From Agrobacterium tumefaciens (GTDB taxonomy: Bacteria > Pseudomonadota > Alphaproteobacteria > Rhizobiales > Rhizobiaceae), in contig NZ_CP115842.1 of the NCBI RefSeq assembly GCF_013318015.2, positions 1,054,001 through 1,118,000 on the forward strand: a stretch of 64,000 bases of DNA. Direction: 5' to 3'. A program made the translations under genes and the position numbers. Below are positions 35,171-43,884 of this stretch, piece after piece (positions within the stretch are counted from its first letter, which is position 1; each line of letters starts with the position of its first letter). The notes beneath the pieces are model-generated. The model searched no databases. It saw only the letters and a program-made list of their open reading frames with translations, and was not told the origin of the DNA.

Positions 35171-36891
35171 GCATTCTCCTTGCATCTGTGTTTAAGCATT
35201 GCCGTCGTGACCCCGTAAAAGGTCTCCAGTTCATCAACGAGCCGCTGCCGTTCGTCCGCCGCCTGCTGTGGCGCCCATCCCAGCTCGCGCGCTGCGACGC
35301 CAAGGATCGCATCGATCAGATCGGCATCGATGACGCCGGTAATGGCAAGCGTCGTGCGGCGCAGGATGAGATCCGTCAGATGGCGGACATGTTCGCAGCG
35401 GATCAGCCAGACCACCTCTGCCGCCGTGATCGGCGGTTTTTCGCAAAGCGGACTGTCATCCGGACGGCCCCGACAAAAACCCATCAACTCGAAGGCACGT
35501 GAACCATAGGCCGATGCCAGATACTCGGCCCGGTCCCGGTCGATCGAAAATTCCTCCGACAGCAGGGCCGGCAGGCGCCCGGCACCGCTGGGGAAGTTCC
35601 TGCCGCCGCCGATCGGGCGGTTCATTGTGCCAGTCAGCCGCTTGCGTCCGAGAAAGGCCAGAGCCTCGTCGGTCACCTGTTCGCCAAAGGCTCTGAACGT
35701 CGTCCACTTGCCGCCGATCATGCAGAGCTGCGGCGGATCGCCCTCCACGCGGTGGATGAAATGGCTGCGGGATATTCTTCCGGTAAAGGCCGCGTCGCTG
35801 CGCGGCAGCGGGCGGATGCCGCTGAAACTGTAGACGATGTCGGAATGGTCGATGGAAATATGCGGAAAGACCTGACGGACCGCATCGAGAATATAATCAC
35901 GCTCTTCCGGTTCGCATCGCACCCGTTCGGGACGATCAACCTTGATATCTGTCGAACCAGCGAGAACCCGGCCAAGATAGGGAAAGAGGATACAGACACG
36001 GTTGTCGGCATTCTCGAAAAAAATCATATGGCCGTTCAAGGCCTTAAAGAGCGCCTCGTTGGCGAGGATCAGATGCGATCCCTTGGTGCCGGAAACGGTC
36101 GGTTTCGCCCTCCCCGCAACCTGTGTGGTCGTTAGCGCTCCAATCGTCTCATCGATCCAGGCGCCCGTCGCATTGACGATGATGCGTGGCCGGACGGGCA
36201 AGGTTTCGTCCGTGCCCTCCACCTTAAGACCATAATCACCGCCAGCACGGACAAACTCGGCATAGTTCAGCGCAATGCTTTGCGGCGCATCGGCCCGGGT
36301 GTCGATCAGAAGCTCCAGCGCAAGCCGTTCGGGCTGGCTGATCCACGCATCGTAATAGGTGGCCGAATATCTGATGCCTGGCGTCAGGCCCGGCCAGCGT
36401 TGCAACGTCTTGCGTGCGTTGCGGAAGGTGTGTCGGGGAAGGATGCGATTTTTGCGGGTGACGAAATCATAGAGCATGAGGCCCGCCTTGATGGCCAGTG
36501 CCCCCCGGCTGGCGGGTTTTCCGCCGGAACTCACAAAGGTCGCAGCCGCGTTGAACAAGCCGCTGAAGGTTGAAAATATCGGGATCGTCGTCGGCAGCGG
36601 ATGAACCATATGCGGTGCCAGCGTCAGAAGCGCATCACGCTCCCGCAGCGATTCCGCCACAAGGCCGAATTCACCGTTTTCGAGATATCGCAGGCCACCG
36701 TGGATCATGCGCGAGGGTGCGGCACTGCAACCGGACGAGAAGTCGTTGCGCTCTACCAGAAGCACCCGCAGTCCCTGTAAAGCGAGATCGCGATAGGCGG
36801 CGATACCATTGATACCGCCACCGATGACGACGGCGTCGAAATCACCGTCTTGCCGGATGCGGCGTAGAGCGTCCTCGCGAAAACTGGGCAT
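35167..36891 (-). CDS. GlpD-family FAD-dependent polyol-phosphate dehydrogenase
   Basis: A 574-aa flavoprotein of the glycerol-3-phosphate dehydrogenase family. FDAVVIGGGINGIAAYRDLAL (about 20-40) is the FAD-binding dinucleotide fold, followed by DFSSGCSAAPSRMIHGGLRYLE and, further on, GGKWTTFRAFGEQ. It differs from the glycerol-operon GlpD (57444-58967) in length and many core residues (SGCSAAPSRM versus SGTSSAATKL). Its place between a SorC-regulated sugar transporter and an FGGY kinase resembles EryB-type enzymes that oxidise tetritol or other polyol phosphates. True glycerol-3-phosphate activity is possible but less likely. No strong ribosome-binding site precedes ATG 36891. Confidence 0.83.
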   Translation of the reverse strand: MPSFREDALRRIRQDGDFDAVVIGGGINGIAAYRDLALQGLRVLLVERNDFSSGCSAAPSRMIHGGLRYLENGEFGLVAESLRERDALLTLAPHMVHPLPTTIPIFSTFSGLFNAAATFVSSGGKPASRGALAIKAGLMLYDFVTRKNRILPRHTFRNARKTLQRWPGLTPGIRYSATYYDAWISQPERLALELLIDTRADAPQSIALNYAEFVRAGGDYGLKVEGTDETLPVRPRIIVNATGAWIDETIGALTTTQVAGRAKPTVSGTKGSHLILANEALFKALNGHMIFFENADNRVCILFPYLGRVLAGSTDIKVDRPERVRCEPEERDYILDAVRQVFPHISIDHSDIVYSFSGIRPLPRSDAAFTGRISRSHFIHRVEGDPPQLCMIGGKWTTFRAFGEQVTDEALAFLGRKRLTGTMNRPIGGGRNFPSGAGRLPALLSEEFSIDRDRAEYLASAYGSRAFELMGFCRGRPDDSPLCEKPPITAAEVVWLIRCEHVRHLTDLILRRTTLAITGVIDADLIDAILGVAARELGWAPQQAADERQRLVDELETFYGVTTAMLKHRCKENA

Positions 36892-36903
36892 AGGAATACC
36901 GTT

Positions 36904-36945
36904 CGCTGGCTAACAACCAGCGTCCCAATGTTGTTAAACGTTTAA
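36904..36945. promoter_or_regulatory. Inverted repeats upstream of the GlpD-like gene
   Basis: In the 120-bp gap between the aldo-keto reductase and the GlpD-like gene are a 6-bp stem (CGCTGG 36904-36909 / CCAGCG 36917-36922) and a 12-bp palindrome TTAAACGTTTAA (36934-36945). They could be an internal promoter operator, splitting the region into two transcripts. The palindrome is AT-rich and may be chance. Confidence 0.3.
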
Positions 36946-37013
36946 AGCGACGAGAGTGAGGGGTGGCGAAAATTATGCGCTATTCGCCTGAAGCCCCGTC
37001 TCAGCTACATGAT

Positions 37014-38012
37014 TTACGCATCGAGCCCCACGAGATGCTCGGCAACGCCGGCGCTGATGAGAGCCAGTTCATTTTCCGCAAGGCGCAGGCGGGCCGCAGC
37101 AGCGTTTTCAACCGCCTGAGCCGGATCGCGCGCGCCGCACAGCGAGAATGTTATGCCGGGCTGGGCAATCGTCCAGGCAATCACGACCTGCGCAATCGGC
37201 GCCCCATGCGCTTTGGCGACCGGCTCCAGACCCCGCGTCAGCCGCGCGATCTTCTCGCGGTTTGCCTGGCTGAAACGCGGATTGCCCTTGCGCTGATCAT
37301 CCCCTGCAAAAACCCGTTCGGGTCCAACCTTGCCCGAGAGGAGACCGAGCGCCAGCGACGAGTAGCTCAGGACCGAAACAGCACTCGTGCGGCAAAGCGG
37401 CAGAAGTGTCGTCTCGATGTCCCGCCGCACCATTGAATATTCTTCCTGGATGGCATCCAGCGCGCCGGTGGCGATATAGGCTACCAAATCCTCCGGCGAG
37501 ACGTTGCTCGCGCCGATCGAACGGATCTTGCCTTCGTCCTTCAGGCGCACAAGCGTTTCCACCGTCTCGGCAATCGGCGTCGTCGCATCCTGCCAGTGGG
37601 TGACATAGTGGTCGATATAGTCGGTTCCGAGCCGCTTCAGGCTCTCTTCGACCTCATGCCGGATCGAAGCGGCGCCGAGATAACGGTGAACGGGCTTGCC
37701 ATCCTGGTGGAAGAAATAGGCGCCCTCGTTCACATGCCAGACCAGCCCGCATTTGGTGACCAACACCACCTTGTCGCGCCGGCCGGCAATCGCCTTGCCG
37801 ACGATGGTTTCCGCAAGCCCCATGCCATAGGCTGGCGCGGTATCTATCAGGGAAATGCCGGCGTCAATGGAGGCATGGATAGCGGCGATGGATTGCCGCT
37901 CGTCGGTGCCGCCCCACATCCAGCCGCCGATGGCCCAGGTGCCCAGCCCCACGGCTGATGCGCTGATACCGCTGCCGCCAATCGTCCGGGTCAATATTGA
38001 ATTGTCCGTCAC
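37014..38012 (-). CDS. Aldo-keto reductase
   Basis: A 332-aa NAD(P)(H)-dependent barrel enzyme. The catalytic tetrad is visible as Asp57 (LIDTAPAYG), Tyr62, Lys87 (VTKCG) and His near 138 (YVTHWQD), with SIGASNVSPE downstream. GTG 38012 overlaps the stop of the SorC-family gene (GTGA) and has GGGG upstream, so the two are translationally coupled. It belongs to the sugar-metabolising aldo-keto reductases and probably interconverts the transported sugar or polyol and its carbonyl form. Confidence 0.88.
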   Translation of the reverse strand: MTDNSILTRTIGGSGISASAVGLGTWAIGGWMWGGTDERQSIAAIHASIDAGISLIDTAPAYGMGLAETIVGKAIAGRRDKVVLVTKCGLVWHVNEGAYFFHQDGKPVHRYLGAASIRHEVEESLKRLGTDYIDHYVTHWQDATTPIAETVETLVRLKDEGKIRSIGASNVSPEDLVAYIATGALDAIQEEYSMVRRDIETTLLPLCRTSAVSVLSYSSLALGLLSGKVGPERVFAGDDQRKGNPRFSQANREKIARLTRGLEPVAKAHGAPIAQVVIAWTIAQPGITFSLCGARDPAQAVENAAAARLRLAENELALISAGVAEHLVGLDA

Positions 38013-38983
38013 GAAGTTTCCCCCTCTTCCTGATCCAGTAAATAGCCGGCGATCGCCTCGTCCACGACGAGCGAGGTCAGATAGCGGCCGGCAAGCGTGG
38101 CTGCCACCGGTCCGGCCTTGATGGCCCCGGCCGCCACGCCGATGATGTTCGGGCACCGGGCAAGCTGCCCAGGGTCCAGCGCCACCACGCGCGAGTTGAG
38201 ATCGATCCGCGCCAGCTGCCCATCCGCCATGGTGAGATGGGCAAGGAATTCCCCGGCAATGCCCGCATCCACCAGCGCCTGCCCGCCACGGGCCGCATCC
38301 GGCAGCAGATCGTAATAACCGGAACCGGGCGCCTCCACGGAACCGATGCCAACCAGTGCCACCTGCGCCTGTCGCGCTAAGTCGAACACTTCGCGGATCG
38401 AAGCGACATTCATCAGGAGATCACGCTGTTCTTCATCCTCGGCAAATAGCGGCGCATGAATGAGCGACGCGCTGCCGCCGAGCTTCTCCGCCAGTTGCGT
38501 GGCCAGATGATTGACATCCGTATAGTGCTTGCCCTGGACACCGCCGGTCAGCGGCACTACCCGCACATCGAAACGGCGCTCGGCCTCCAGATTATCGACG
38601 ACGGCACTCACCGCCTTGCCGCCGGTAATCGCAATCACGTCGCCGTCGCGGATCGTCTCCAGCAAGTGGTTGGCGGCCACGCGTCCGACCATCTGCAGCG
38701 CGGTTTCCGGATTGTCGGACACCGTCGGTGTCACCACCGACTGTCTGAGGCCGAAGCGGCGTGTGATCTCGTTTTCGAGGTCCACCAGCCTCTGATAGGG
38801 ACTGGCGATAGTGATCTTTACCATGCCTGCCTTGCGGCCCGCCGCTATCATGCGGTTCACCTTGGTGTGGGAAAGATTGAGCCGCTCGGCAATTTCCGAC
38901 TGCTTCACGCCCTCGATGAAATGCAGCACCAGGACGGAGTACATCTGCCTCTGTTGATCGAAATCGTCCTTGGTATCCAGCAT
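38009..38983 (-). CDS. SorC-family sugar-responsive regulator
   Basis: A 324-aa regulator: an N-terminal helix-turn-helix (VKQSEIAERLNLSHTKVNRMIAAGRKAGMVKI, about 26-57) followed by a SorC/DeoR-type sugar-phosphate-binding domain (DGDVIAITGGKAV, VVPLTGGVQG, IGVAAGAIKA). SorC proteins, such as the rhizobial erythritol regulator EryD, sense a phosphorylated intermediate. It is encoded inside the operon it probably controls, between the permease and the aldo-keto reductase. The repeated boxes at 42659-42768 are its likely targets. Confidence 0.87.
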   Translation of the reverse strand: MLDTKDDFDQQRQMYSVLVLHFIEGVKQSEIAERLNLSHTKVNRMIAAGRKAGMVKITIASPYQRLVDLENEITRRFGLRQSVVTPTVSDNPETALQMVGRVAANHLLETIRDGDVIAITGGKAVSAVVDNLEAERRFDVRVVPLTGGVQGKHYTDVNHLATQLAEKLGGSASLIHAPLFAEDEEQRDLLMNVASIREVFDLARQAQVALVGIGSVEAPGSGYYDLLPDAARGGQALVDAGIAGEFLAHLTMADGQLARIDLNSRVVALDPGQLARCPNIIGVAAGAIKAGPVAATLAGRYLTSLVVDEAIAGYLLDQEEGETS

Positions 38984-39012
38984 GATCGTATATCTCCAAT
39001 TACCACAGGCGC

Positions 39013-40014
39013 TCAGCGGCGACGCTTGACAAGATAGTGGTCGAACAGGACCGCCGTCAGCAATATGCTTCCCCTGATGATGTCCTGCCAGTAGACAGAC
39101 ACATTGAGCAAGGCAAGCGAACTGGAAACGACCGACAGAAGGATCGCCCCGAGGATTGCGCCGAGAATGGTGCCCGAGCCGCCCGAAAGGCTGGCGCCAC
39201 CGATGACCGCGGCTGCAATCACGTTAAGTTCCATGCCGACTCCGAAGCTCGGCTGTGCTGACCCGAAGCGGGCCATGTAGATCACGCCTGCGACACCGCA
39301 CAGCATCGAACAAAGTGTGGTGGTGGCAAACACCACCCGGCCGACGCGGATGCCGGAATAAGCCGCCGCTTTCGGATTGCTGCCGGTATAGAACACCTTA
39401 CGGAATGCCGTCGTGCGCCGCAGCAAGAGATCGAAGCAGACGACCACCATCGCGAATATGATCAGCACCAGCGGAATGCCGCTAAGCGCGCCCTGGCCGA
39501 TGAATTTGAATTCCGGCGGCAGCGAGTAGAGACCAAGCGGCCGGCCGCCCGTTGCGAGCAGGCAGACGCCGCGCGCAATCACCATGACGCCGAGCGATAC
39601 GATGAAGTGATGCAGGCCGATGACCGTTGTCAGAAATCCCATGGCCATGCCGACCAATGTGGTGAGGCAGATTGCCAGCCCGGCCGCGACCCAGGGATCG
39701 ACACCGTTGAGGAATAGCCAGCCAGCCGCAACCATCGCAAGCGCCGTGACGGAACCGACGGATAGATCAATGCCGCCCGAGATTAACAGGATCGTCATGC
39801 CGACCACGACGATGCTTTCGATGGCGAAAACCATCGCCATGGCCCGCAGATTGTCGACCGTCAGGAAATACGGGGATATGAAAGACATCACCGCGAAAAG
39901 GGCGAGGATGATGACGATAAGTCCGGTCTCCCGTGCCTTGAGCGCCGGTTCCCACCAGCCTGTGCGGCGAACCGCCACTTCTGCAATGCCCGAAGGTGTT
40001 TCCGATGTTGCCAT
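39013..40014 (-). CDS. Sugar ABC transporter permease, RbsC type
   Basis: A 333-aa integral membrane protein with about nine hydrophobic segments. The family motif region reads [21 protein letters not shown], with [16 protein letters not shown] text ([17 protein letters not shown]) and [19 protein letters not shown], all typical of ribose/xylose-type permeases. A single permease gene suggests a homodimeric channel. It follows the ATPase gene by 12 bp. Confidence 0.92.
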   Translation of the reverse strand: MATSETPSGIAEVAVRRTGWWEPALKARETGLIVIILALFAVMSFISPYFLTVDNLRAMAMVFAIESIVVVGMTILLISGGIDLSVGSVTALAMVAAGWLFLNGVDPWVAAGLAICLTTLVGMAMGFLTTVIGLHHFIVSLGVMVIARGVCLLATGGRPLGLYSLPPEFKFIGQGALSGIPLVLIIFAMVVVCFDLLLRRTTAFRKVFYTGSNPKAAAYSGIRVGRVVFATTTLCSMLCGVAGVIYMARFGSAQPSFGVGMELNVIAAAVIGGASLSGGSGTILGAILGAILLSVVSSSLALLNVSVYWQDIIRGSILLTAVLFDHYLVKRRR

Positions 40015-40026
40015 TTTCCCGCTCCC

Positions 40027-41547
40027 TCAGGCCCCTGCCGTGCTCTCTGCAATATTGATCGATGCAAGCTGCATGATCTTTTCTTCCGTCATGTTCTCAC
40101 CCTCAACCTCGCCGGCAATGCGCCCCTCGCGCACGACCAGCACGCGGTCGCTGACACCGATGAGTTCCGGCAATTCAGAGGATATGACGATCACGCCCAC
40201 ACCCTCGCGTGCCAATTCCCGGATCTGGCGGTGGATTTCGGCCTTTGCGCCCACATCCACCCCGCGTGTCGGCTCGTCGAGAAAGACGACCTGTGGCTCC
40301 ACCGACAGCATCTTTGCCAGTGCCACCTTCTGCTGGTTGCCGCCGCTCAAGGTAGAGACAGCGTCGCCGACGCTGTTTGCCCGCAATTTCAGCCGGCGTC
40401 CCAACTCGTCGGCGCGCTTCATTTCCTTGCGCCGTTCGATAAAGCCCATGCCGTTCGATATCCTGCCGACATCGAGCGCCGAGACATTCGCGGCAATGGA
40501 CATGTTGAGAAACAGCCCATCGCCCTTGCGGTCTTCCGACAGATAGACCAGCCCCTCCCGAATGCTGTCGCGATAGTCATTGAGCCTCAGCGGCCGGCCG
40601 CGCAACGTGACCTCGCCTTTTGGTTTTCCCTCCAGCCGGCAGACCGCACGGACAATTTCGCTTCGACCTGCGCCGATCAGGCCGGCGAGCCCGAGGATTT
40701 CGCCCCGGCGCAGATCGAAATCGACATCGAAAACGCGCTTTCCCTCGTTCAGTCCCCGAACAGAGAGAATGACGTCATTCGATTTCTCTTCTTCCGCAAG
40801 TTTCGGTGGGTAGAGCTTGTCGAGCACCCGTCCCACCATGCTGTTGACGACTTCCTCCGGGGAAATCTCCGAGATATTCTCCGTCCTGATGTGGCAACCG
40901 TCGCGCATCACCGTGATGCGGTCGCAATGCTCAAAAATCTCCGCCATCCGGTGCGAGATATAGATGATCGCAATTCCGCGTTCCGCCAGCCGGTGCATGA
41001 TCCGGAAAAGGGTCTGGGCCTCGGTTTCGGTCAAAGCCGCCGTCGGTTCATCAAGGATCAGGATACGGCAGTCCAGCGTCAGCGCCTTGGCAATCTCGAC
41101 GATCTGCTGTTGCGAAATCGACAGATCACCGGCACGGCTGGTGGGATCGATATCGCCGATTTCTTTGAGGATGGTTGCCGCCCGCTTGCCAAGATCGCGA
41201 TAATTCATGAACCAGGATTTACTCTGGCCGGTCTCCGACATGAACATGTTTTCGGCAACCGAAATTTCCGGGCAAAGCGCAATCTCCTGATGCACGAAAC
41301 CGATACCGAGCCGGTTCGCCGCATTGGGCGAGGAAATCTTGACCGATTTGCCGTCCAGCAGGATTTCGCCGCCATCAGGCTGCAAAATGCCATCGATAAT
41401 ATGCATCAGCGTCGATTTACCGGCGCCGTTTTCACCCGCGAGCGCATGGATTTCTCCCCGCCGCAGCTCAAAGGCAGCAGTGCGCAACGCCCGCACGGGC
41501 CCGAACGCCTTGTGAATATTCGTCATGTTGAGGATGACCTCTCCCAT
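40027..41547 (-). CDS. Sugar ABC transporter ATPase, RbsA type
   Basis: A 506-aa protein with two ABC domains, as usual for ribose-family systems. Domain 1 has GENGAGKSTL, SISQQQIVEIAKAL and ILDEPTAALTETE. Domain 2 has GLIGAGRSEIVRAV in place of a canonical Walker A, LSGGNQQKVALAKML and LDEPTRGVDVGAK. The noncanonical second Walker A (GAGRSE) is normal for RbsA-type proteins. It energises uptake through the adjacent RbsC-type permease. Confidence 0.93.
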   Translation of the reverse strand: MGEVILNMTNIHKAFGPVRALRTAAFELRRGEIHALAGENGAGKSTLMHIIDGILQPDGGEILLDGKSVKISSPNAANRLGIGFVHQEIALCPEISVAENMFMSETGQSKSWFMNYRDLGKRAATILKEIGDIDPTSRAGDLSISQQQIVEIAKALTLDCRILILDEPTAALTETEAQTLFRIMHRLAERGIAIIYISHRMAEIFEHCDRITVMRDGCHIRTENISEISPEEVVNSMVGRVLDKLYPPKLAEEEKSNDVILSVRGLNEGKRVFDVDFDLRRGEILGLAGLIGAGRSEIVRAVCRLEGKPKGEVTLRGRPLRLNDYRDSIREGLVYLSEDRKGDGLFLNMSIAANVSALDVGRISNGMGFIERRKEMKRADELGRRLKLRANSVGDAVSTLSGGNQQKVALAKMLSVEPQVVFLDEPTRGVDVGAKAEIHRQIRELAREGVGVIVISSELPELIGVSDRVLVVREGRIAGEVEGENMTEEKIMQLASINIAESTAGA

Positions 41548-41577
41548 AACGCCCCTCCCGAACGTGGCTCCCCTTTG

Positions 41578-41601
41578 CCGGCGAGGCGTAAACCTCGCCG
41601 G
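41578..41601 (-). terminator. Hairpin between binding-protein and ATPase genes
   Basis: CCGGCGAGG (41578-41586) and CCTCGCCGG (41593-41601) form a perfect 9-bp stem with loop CGTAAA. No T-run follows on the minus strand. A structure in this place usually raises binding-protein mRNA relative to downstream genes. Confidence 0.5.
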
Positions 41602-41616
41602 TTTCAGGGCGGCGCG

Positions 41617-42630
41617 TCAGCGCCCCTTCATATAGTCATTGAGATCAAAGGAAGCGGCGTTCGCCTTGGTAATCACGGCGAAACCATTGTCCATTGAAGG
41701 AACCTGCATCGGGTTGAAGCCAGATACCTTGTAGTCGTTGAAGGGGTCGATCAGATCCGAATGGGCACCCAGAAAGGTGTTCATGAAACCCATGAAGCCC
41801 TGAACGCCCTGATTGGGATTGATGGACATGTAGATGTTGCCCTGCTTGATGTGCTCCAGCGTCGCCGGGGTAATATCCGCATGCAGGATCAGGACCTTCT
41901 TCTTGGCCTCGAGAACAGCGGTCGTTGCGCCTTCAGCCGAGCCGGCTTCAGGAATCCACAATGCGCCGAGATTGGGGTTGGCCTGCAACAGGGCACCCAC
42001 CGCCTGATAGGCGACGTTTGCATCCTGGTTGGTCGCCTGGCGGCCGACGAGCTTCATTTCCGGATAAGTGCGCCCCATGTAATCGATGAGTGCGGTGACG
42101 CGCAGATCATGGTTGCTTTGGCCCGGATTTTCGAGAACGGCATATTCGCCCTTCTTGCCCAGCTTCTTGACGATCTCGTCAGCCGCAAATTTCGCCTCGG
42201 CAACATTGTCCGAGGTGATGTAGGCGGTGCGTTTTGACTTCGGCGAATCTGCCGCAAAAGTCGTCACCGAAACACCGGAGTCGATCGCCTTGTTGATCGG
42301 TTCGATAAAGGGATCGGCCTGCATCGGATGCAGCAATATACCCTTCGGCTTCTTCACCAGTTCCTGCTCGAAGGACGCGATCTGCTTGGTGATGTCGTAT
42401 TCGGGCGTACCGGTGAAAACGGCCTCGCAGCCCAAGGCCTTCGCGGCCTGCTTGAAACCTTCAAACACCGGCACCCAATAGGGGTGGCTGGAAACCATGA
42501 CGTTCATCACATAGGTCTCGCCCGGTTCACAGGCGAATTTGCCCGCAGCAGCGGCCTGAGAGCCGGCGCCTGCGGAAATCGCCACGGCTAAAACACCCGC
42601 GGCAACGGTCGATTTCAGAAAAGCCAACAT
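41617..42630 (-). CDS. Periplasmic sugar-binding protein (ribose/LacI-like type I fold)
   Basis: A 337-aa solute-binding protein. ATG 42630 is chosen for GGGAGGGG 4 nt upstream and for the clean signal peptide it gives (MLAFLKSTVAAGVLAVAISAGAGSQAAAA). The mature part shows the type I periplasmic fold: MNVMVSSHPYWVPVFEGFKQAAKALG, KGILLHPMQADPFIEPINKAIDSGV, LVGRQATNQDANVAYQAVGALL. A cysteine in the mature N-terminus (KFACEPGE) pairs plausibly with the one in ALGCEAVF. It opens the sugar operon; the ligand is unknown. Confidence 0.92.
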   Translation of the reverse strand: MLAFLKSTVAAGVLAVAISAGAGSQAAAAGKFACEPGETYVMNVMVSSHPYWVPVFEGFKQAAKALGCEAVFTGTPEYDITKQIASFEQELVKKPKGILLHPMQADPFIEPINKAIDSGVSVTTFAADSPKSKRTAYITSDNVAEAKFAADEIVKKLGKKGEYAVLENPGQSNHDLRVTALIDYMGRTYPEMKLVGRQATNQDANVAYQAVGALLQANPNLGALWIPEAGSAEGATTAVLEAKKKVLILHADITPATLEHIKQGNIYMSINPNQGVQGFMGFMNTFLGAHSDLIDPFNDYKVSGFNPMQVPSMDNGFAVITKANAASFDLNDYMKGR

Positions 42631-42658
42631 ATTCCCCTCCCAAGGACAATGACCAATC

Positions 42659-42768
42659 CGCAATAAATTTTAAGTCGTGTAATTTATTGCATGACGTTTG
42701 AGATATCGGGAAACCGGGCAAGCGTCAATCCGGTTTGCATTTTATTATTTTGAGTGAAATTTATTGCG
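42659..42768. promoter_or_regulatory. Three copies of an AATTTATTGC operator-like box
   Basis: GCAATAAATT (42660-42669) and AATTTATTGC (42681-42690) form a perfect inverted repeat with an 11-bp spacer, 30 bp upstream of the binding-protein start codon. A third copy, AAATTTATTGCG (42757-42768), is the exact 12-bp complement of 42659-42670. Their position ahead of a SorC-regulated operon suggests they are the regulator's binding sites. Confidence 0.6.
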
Positions 42769-43134
42769 GAGCGCGTGGATAGTTTGGAGGCTGCCTACAG
42801 GATAGCCCGTCGCTCGAGCGAACTCCGCGGATCGAATAGGCAGTCAATCAGCTTGCCTATACCAATCAGCTGGCGGCAGTCGGATGTCTTAAGAACAAGG
42901 GACGGCAAGGCGCGATGCACTCAGGACGCCAAATGGCGGGCAGCGCGTAAACGCTTCGGTTCATCACGCCCTCCTCCATGTCCATGCCGCATGGAAGGCC
43001 GCAAAGTCCTCCTGCCGATCCTCTTTGCCCTAGTTGGAGTGGTATTTATGACGGTGTCGCAGCGGGTTCCTGTGATGGGACCGTTGACGCGTACTCCATA
43101 GGGGACAGGTTCAATTGACACTGAGGCCACTATG
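42769..43134. other. Intergenic stretch beside tRNA-Val, no gene supported
   Basis: Open frames occur on both strands (for example 42754-43101 and its antisense), but none has a ribosome-binding site, recognisable domain or consistent coding pattern. The stretch may be degraded remnant sequence between the sugar island and the tRNA-Val/cpdR region. Confidence 0.4.
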
Positions 43135-43135
43135 C

Positions 43136-43166
43136 AAAAAGGCCCTGCGATTTCTCGCAAGGCCTT
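43136..43166 (-). terminator. Rho-independent terminator of tRNA-Val
   Basis: On the minus strand AAGGCCTTGCGA and TCGCAGGGCCTT form a 12-bp stem with one T-G pair and a GAAA tetraloop, followed by a T-run at 43140-43136. It starts 18 bp after the tRNA 3' end. Confidence 0.88.
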
Positions 43167-43184
43167 GATATTTAAGAATTCGGA

Positions 43185-43259
<75 letters not shown>

Positions 43260-43340
43260 TCCGTGGCGGCGGATAGACCACAAAACCGGTTCATGCGTCA
43301 ACTGCTTTTTTTCGGTTTTGTGAAGGTTTTTTGAGACCCC

Positions 43341-43706
43341 TTACGCCACAAGGAGTTTGTTGACCTCATCCACCAGATCGCGAAGATGGAACGGCTTGGA
43401 AAGCACCTTGGCATCCTTTGGAGCCTTCGAATCGGCGTTCAGCGCGACGGCCGCAAAGCCGGTGATGAACATGACTTTCAGGTCGGGGTCGAGTTCAGTC
43501 GCGCGCCGGGCCAACTCGATGCCATCCATTTCGGGCATGACGATATCTGTCAGCAACAGCGAGAAAGGCTCTTCGCGAAGCCGGTCGTAAGCGCTTGCGC
43601 CATTGTCGAAGGAAGAAACCTTGTAACCGGCTTTTTCCAGCGCCTTGACGAGAAAGCGGCGCATATCGTTATCATCTTCAGCGAGAAGAATTTTCTGATT
43701 CATCAT
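43341..43706 (-). CDS. cpdR: CpdR-type single-domain response regulator
   Basis: A 121-aa stand-alone receiver domain. Acidic pocket EDD (10-12), phosphoacceptor Asp54 in LLTDIVMPEMDG, Thr/Ser switch in MFITGFAAVAL and Lys in LSKPFHL are all present, with no output domain. Sequence and length match CpdR, which in alphaproteobacteria receives phosphate from the CckA-ChpT relay and, when unphosphorylated, delivers substrates to the ClpXP protease. Two tandem ATGs (43706, 43703) are both possible starts. The neighbouring N-formylglutamate amidohydrolase and HisN-like genes are also neighbours of cpdR in related rhizobia as I recall. Confidence 0.88.
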   Translation of the reverse strand: MMNQKILLAEDDNDMRRFLVKALEKAGYKVSSFDNGASAYDRLREEPFSLLLTDIVMPEMDGIELARRATELDPDLKVMFITGFAAVALNADSKAPKDAKVLSKPFHLRDLVDEVNKLLVA

Positions 43707-43884
43707 AAGTGACCGTAACTGCTCAATGTTTGAGATACCCTAGCCCGATTATAGGATTTTCACGGTAAATATCATGTGAACACAAGAATCGGTATAGCGC
43801 TGCATGGTCGATAGTATGGACTTGCCGCACCGTAACTGGCAACATGAACATCCTGATAGTTTACGACATGGTAAATGGCACTGA

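Noticed and set aside
43105..43115. ACAGGTTCAAT resembling the tRNA-Val T-arm, a possible attachment-site remnant
   Set aside because: Only about 11 bp match and in the opposite orientation to the tRNA gene; no integrase or longer duplicate is present.
42754..43160. Small frames on both strands beside tRNA-Val (115 and 79 codons)
   Set aside because: No ribosome-binding site, no domain, low-complexity arginine/serine-rich sequence and mutual overlap; treated as non-coding.
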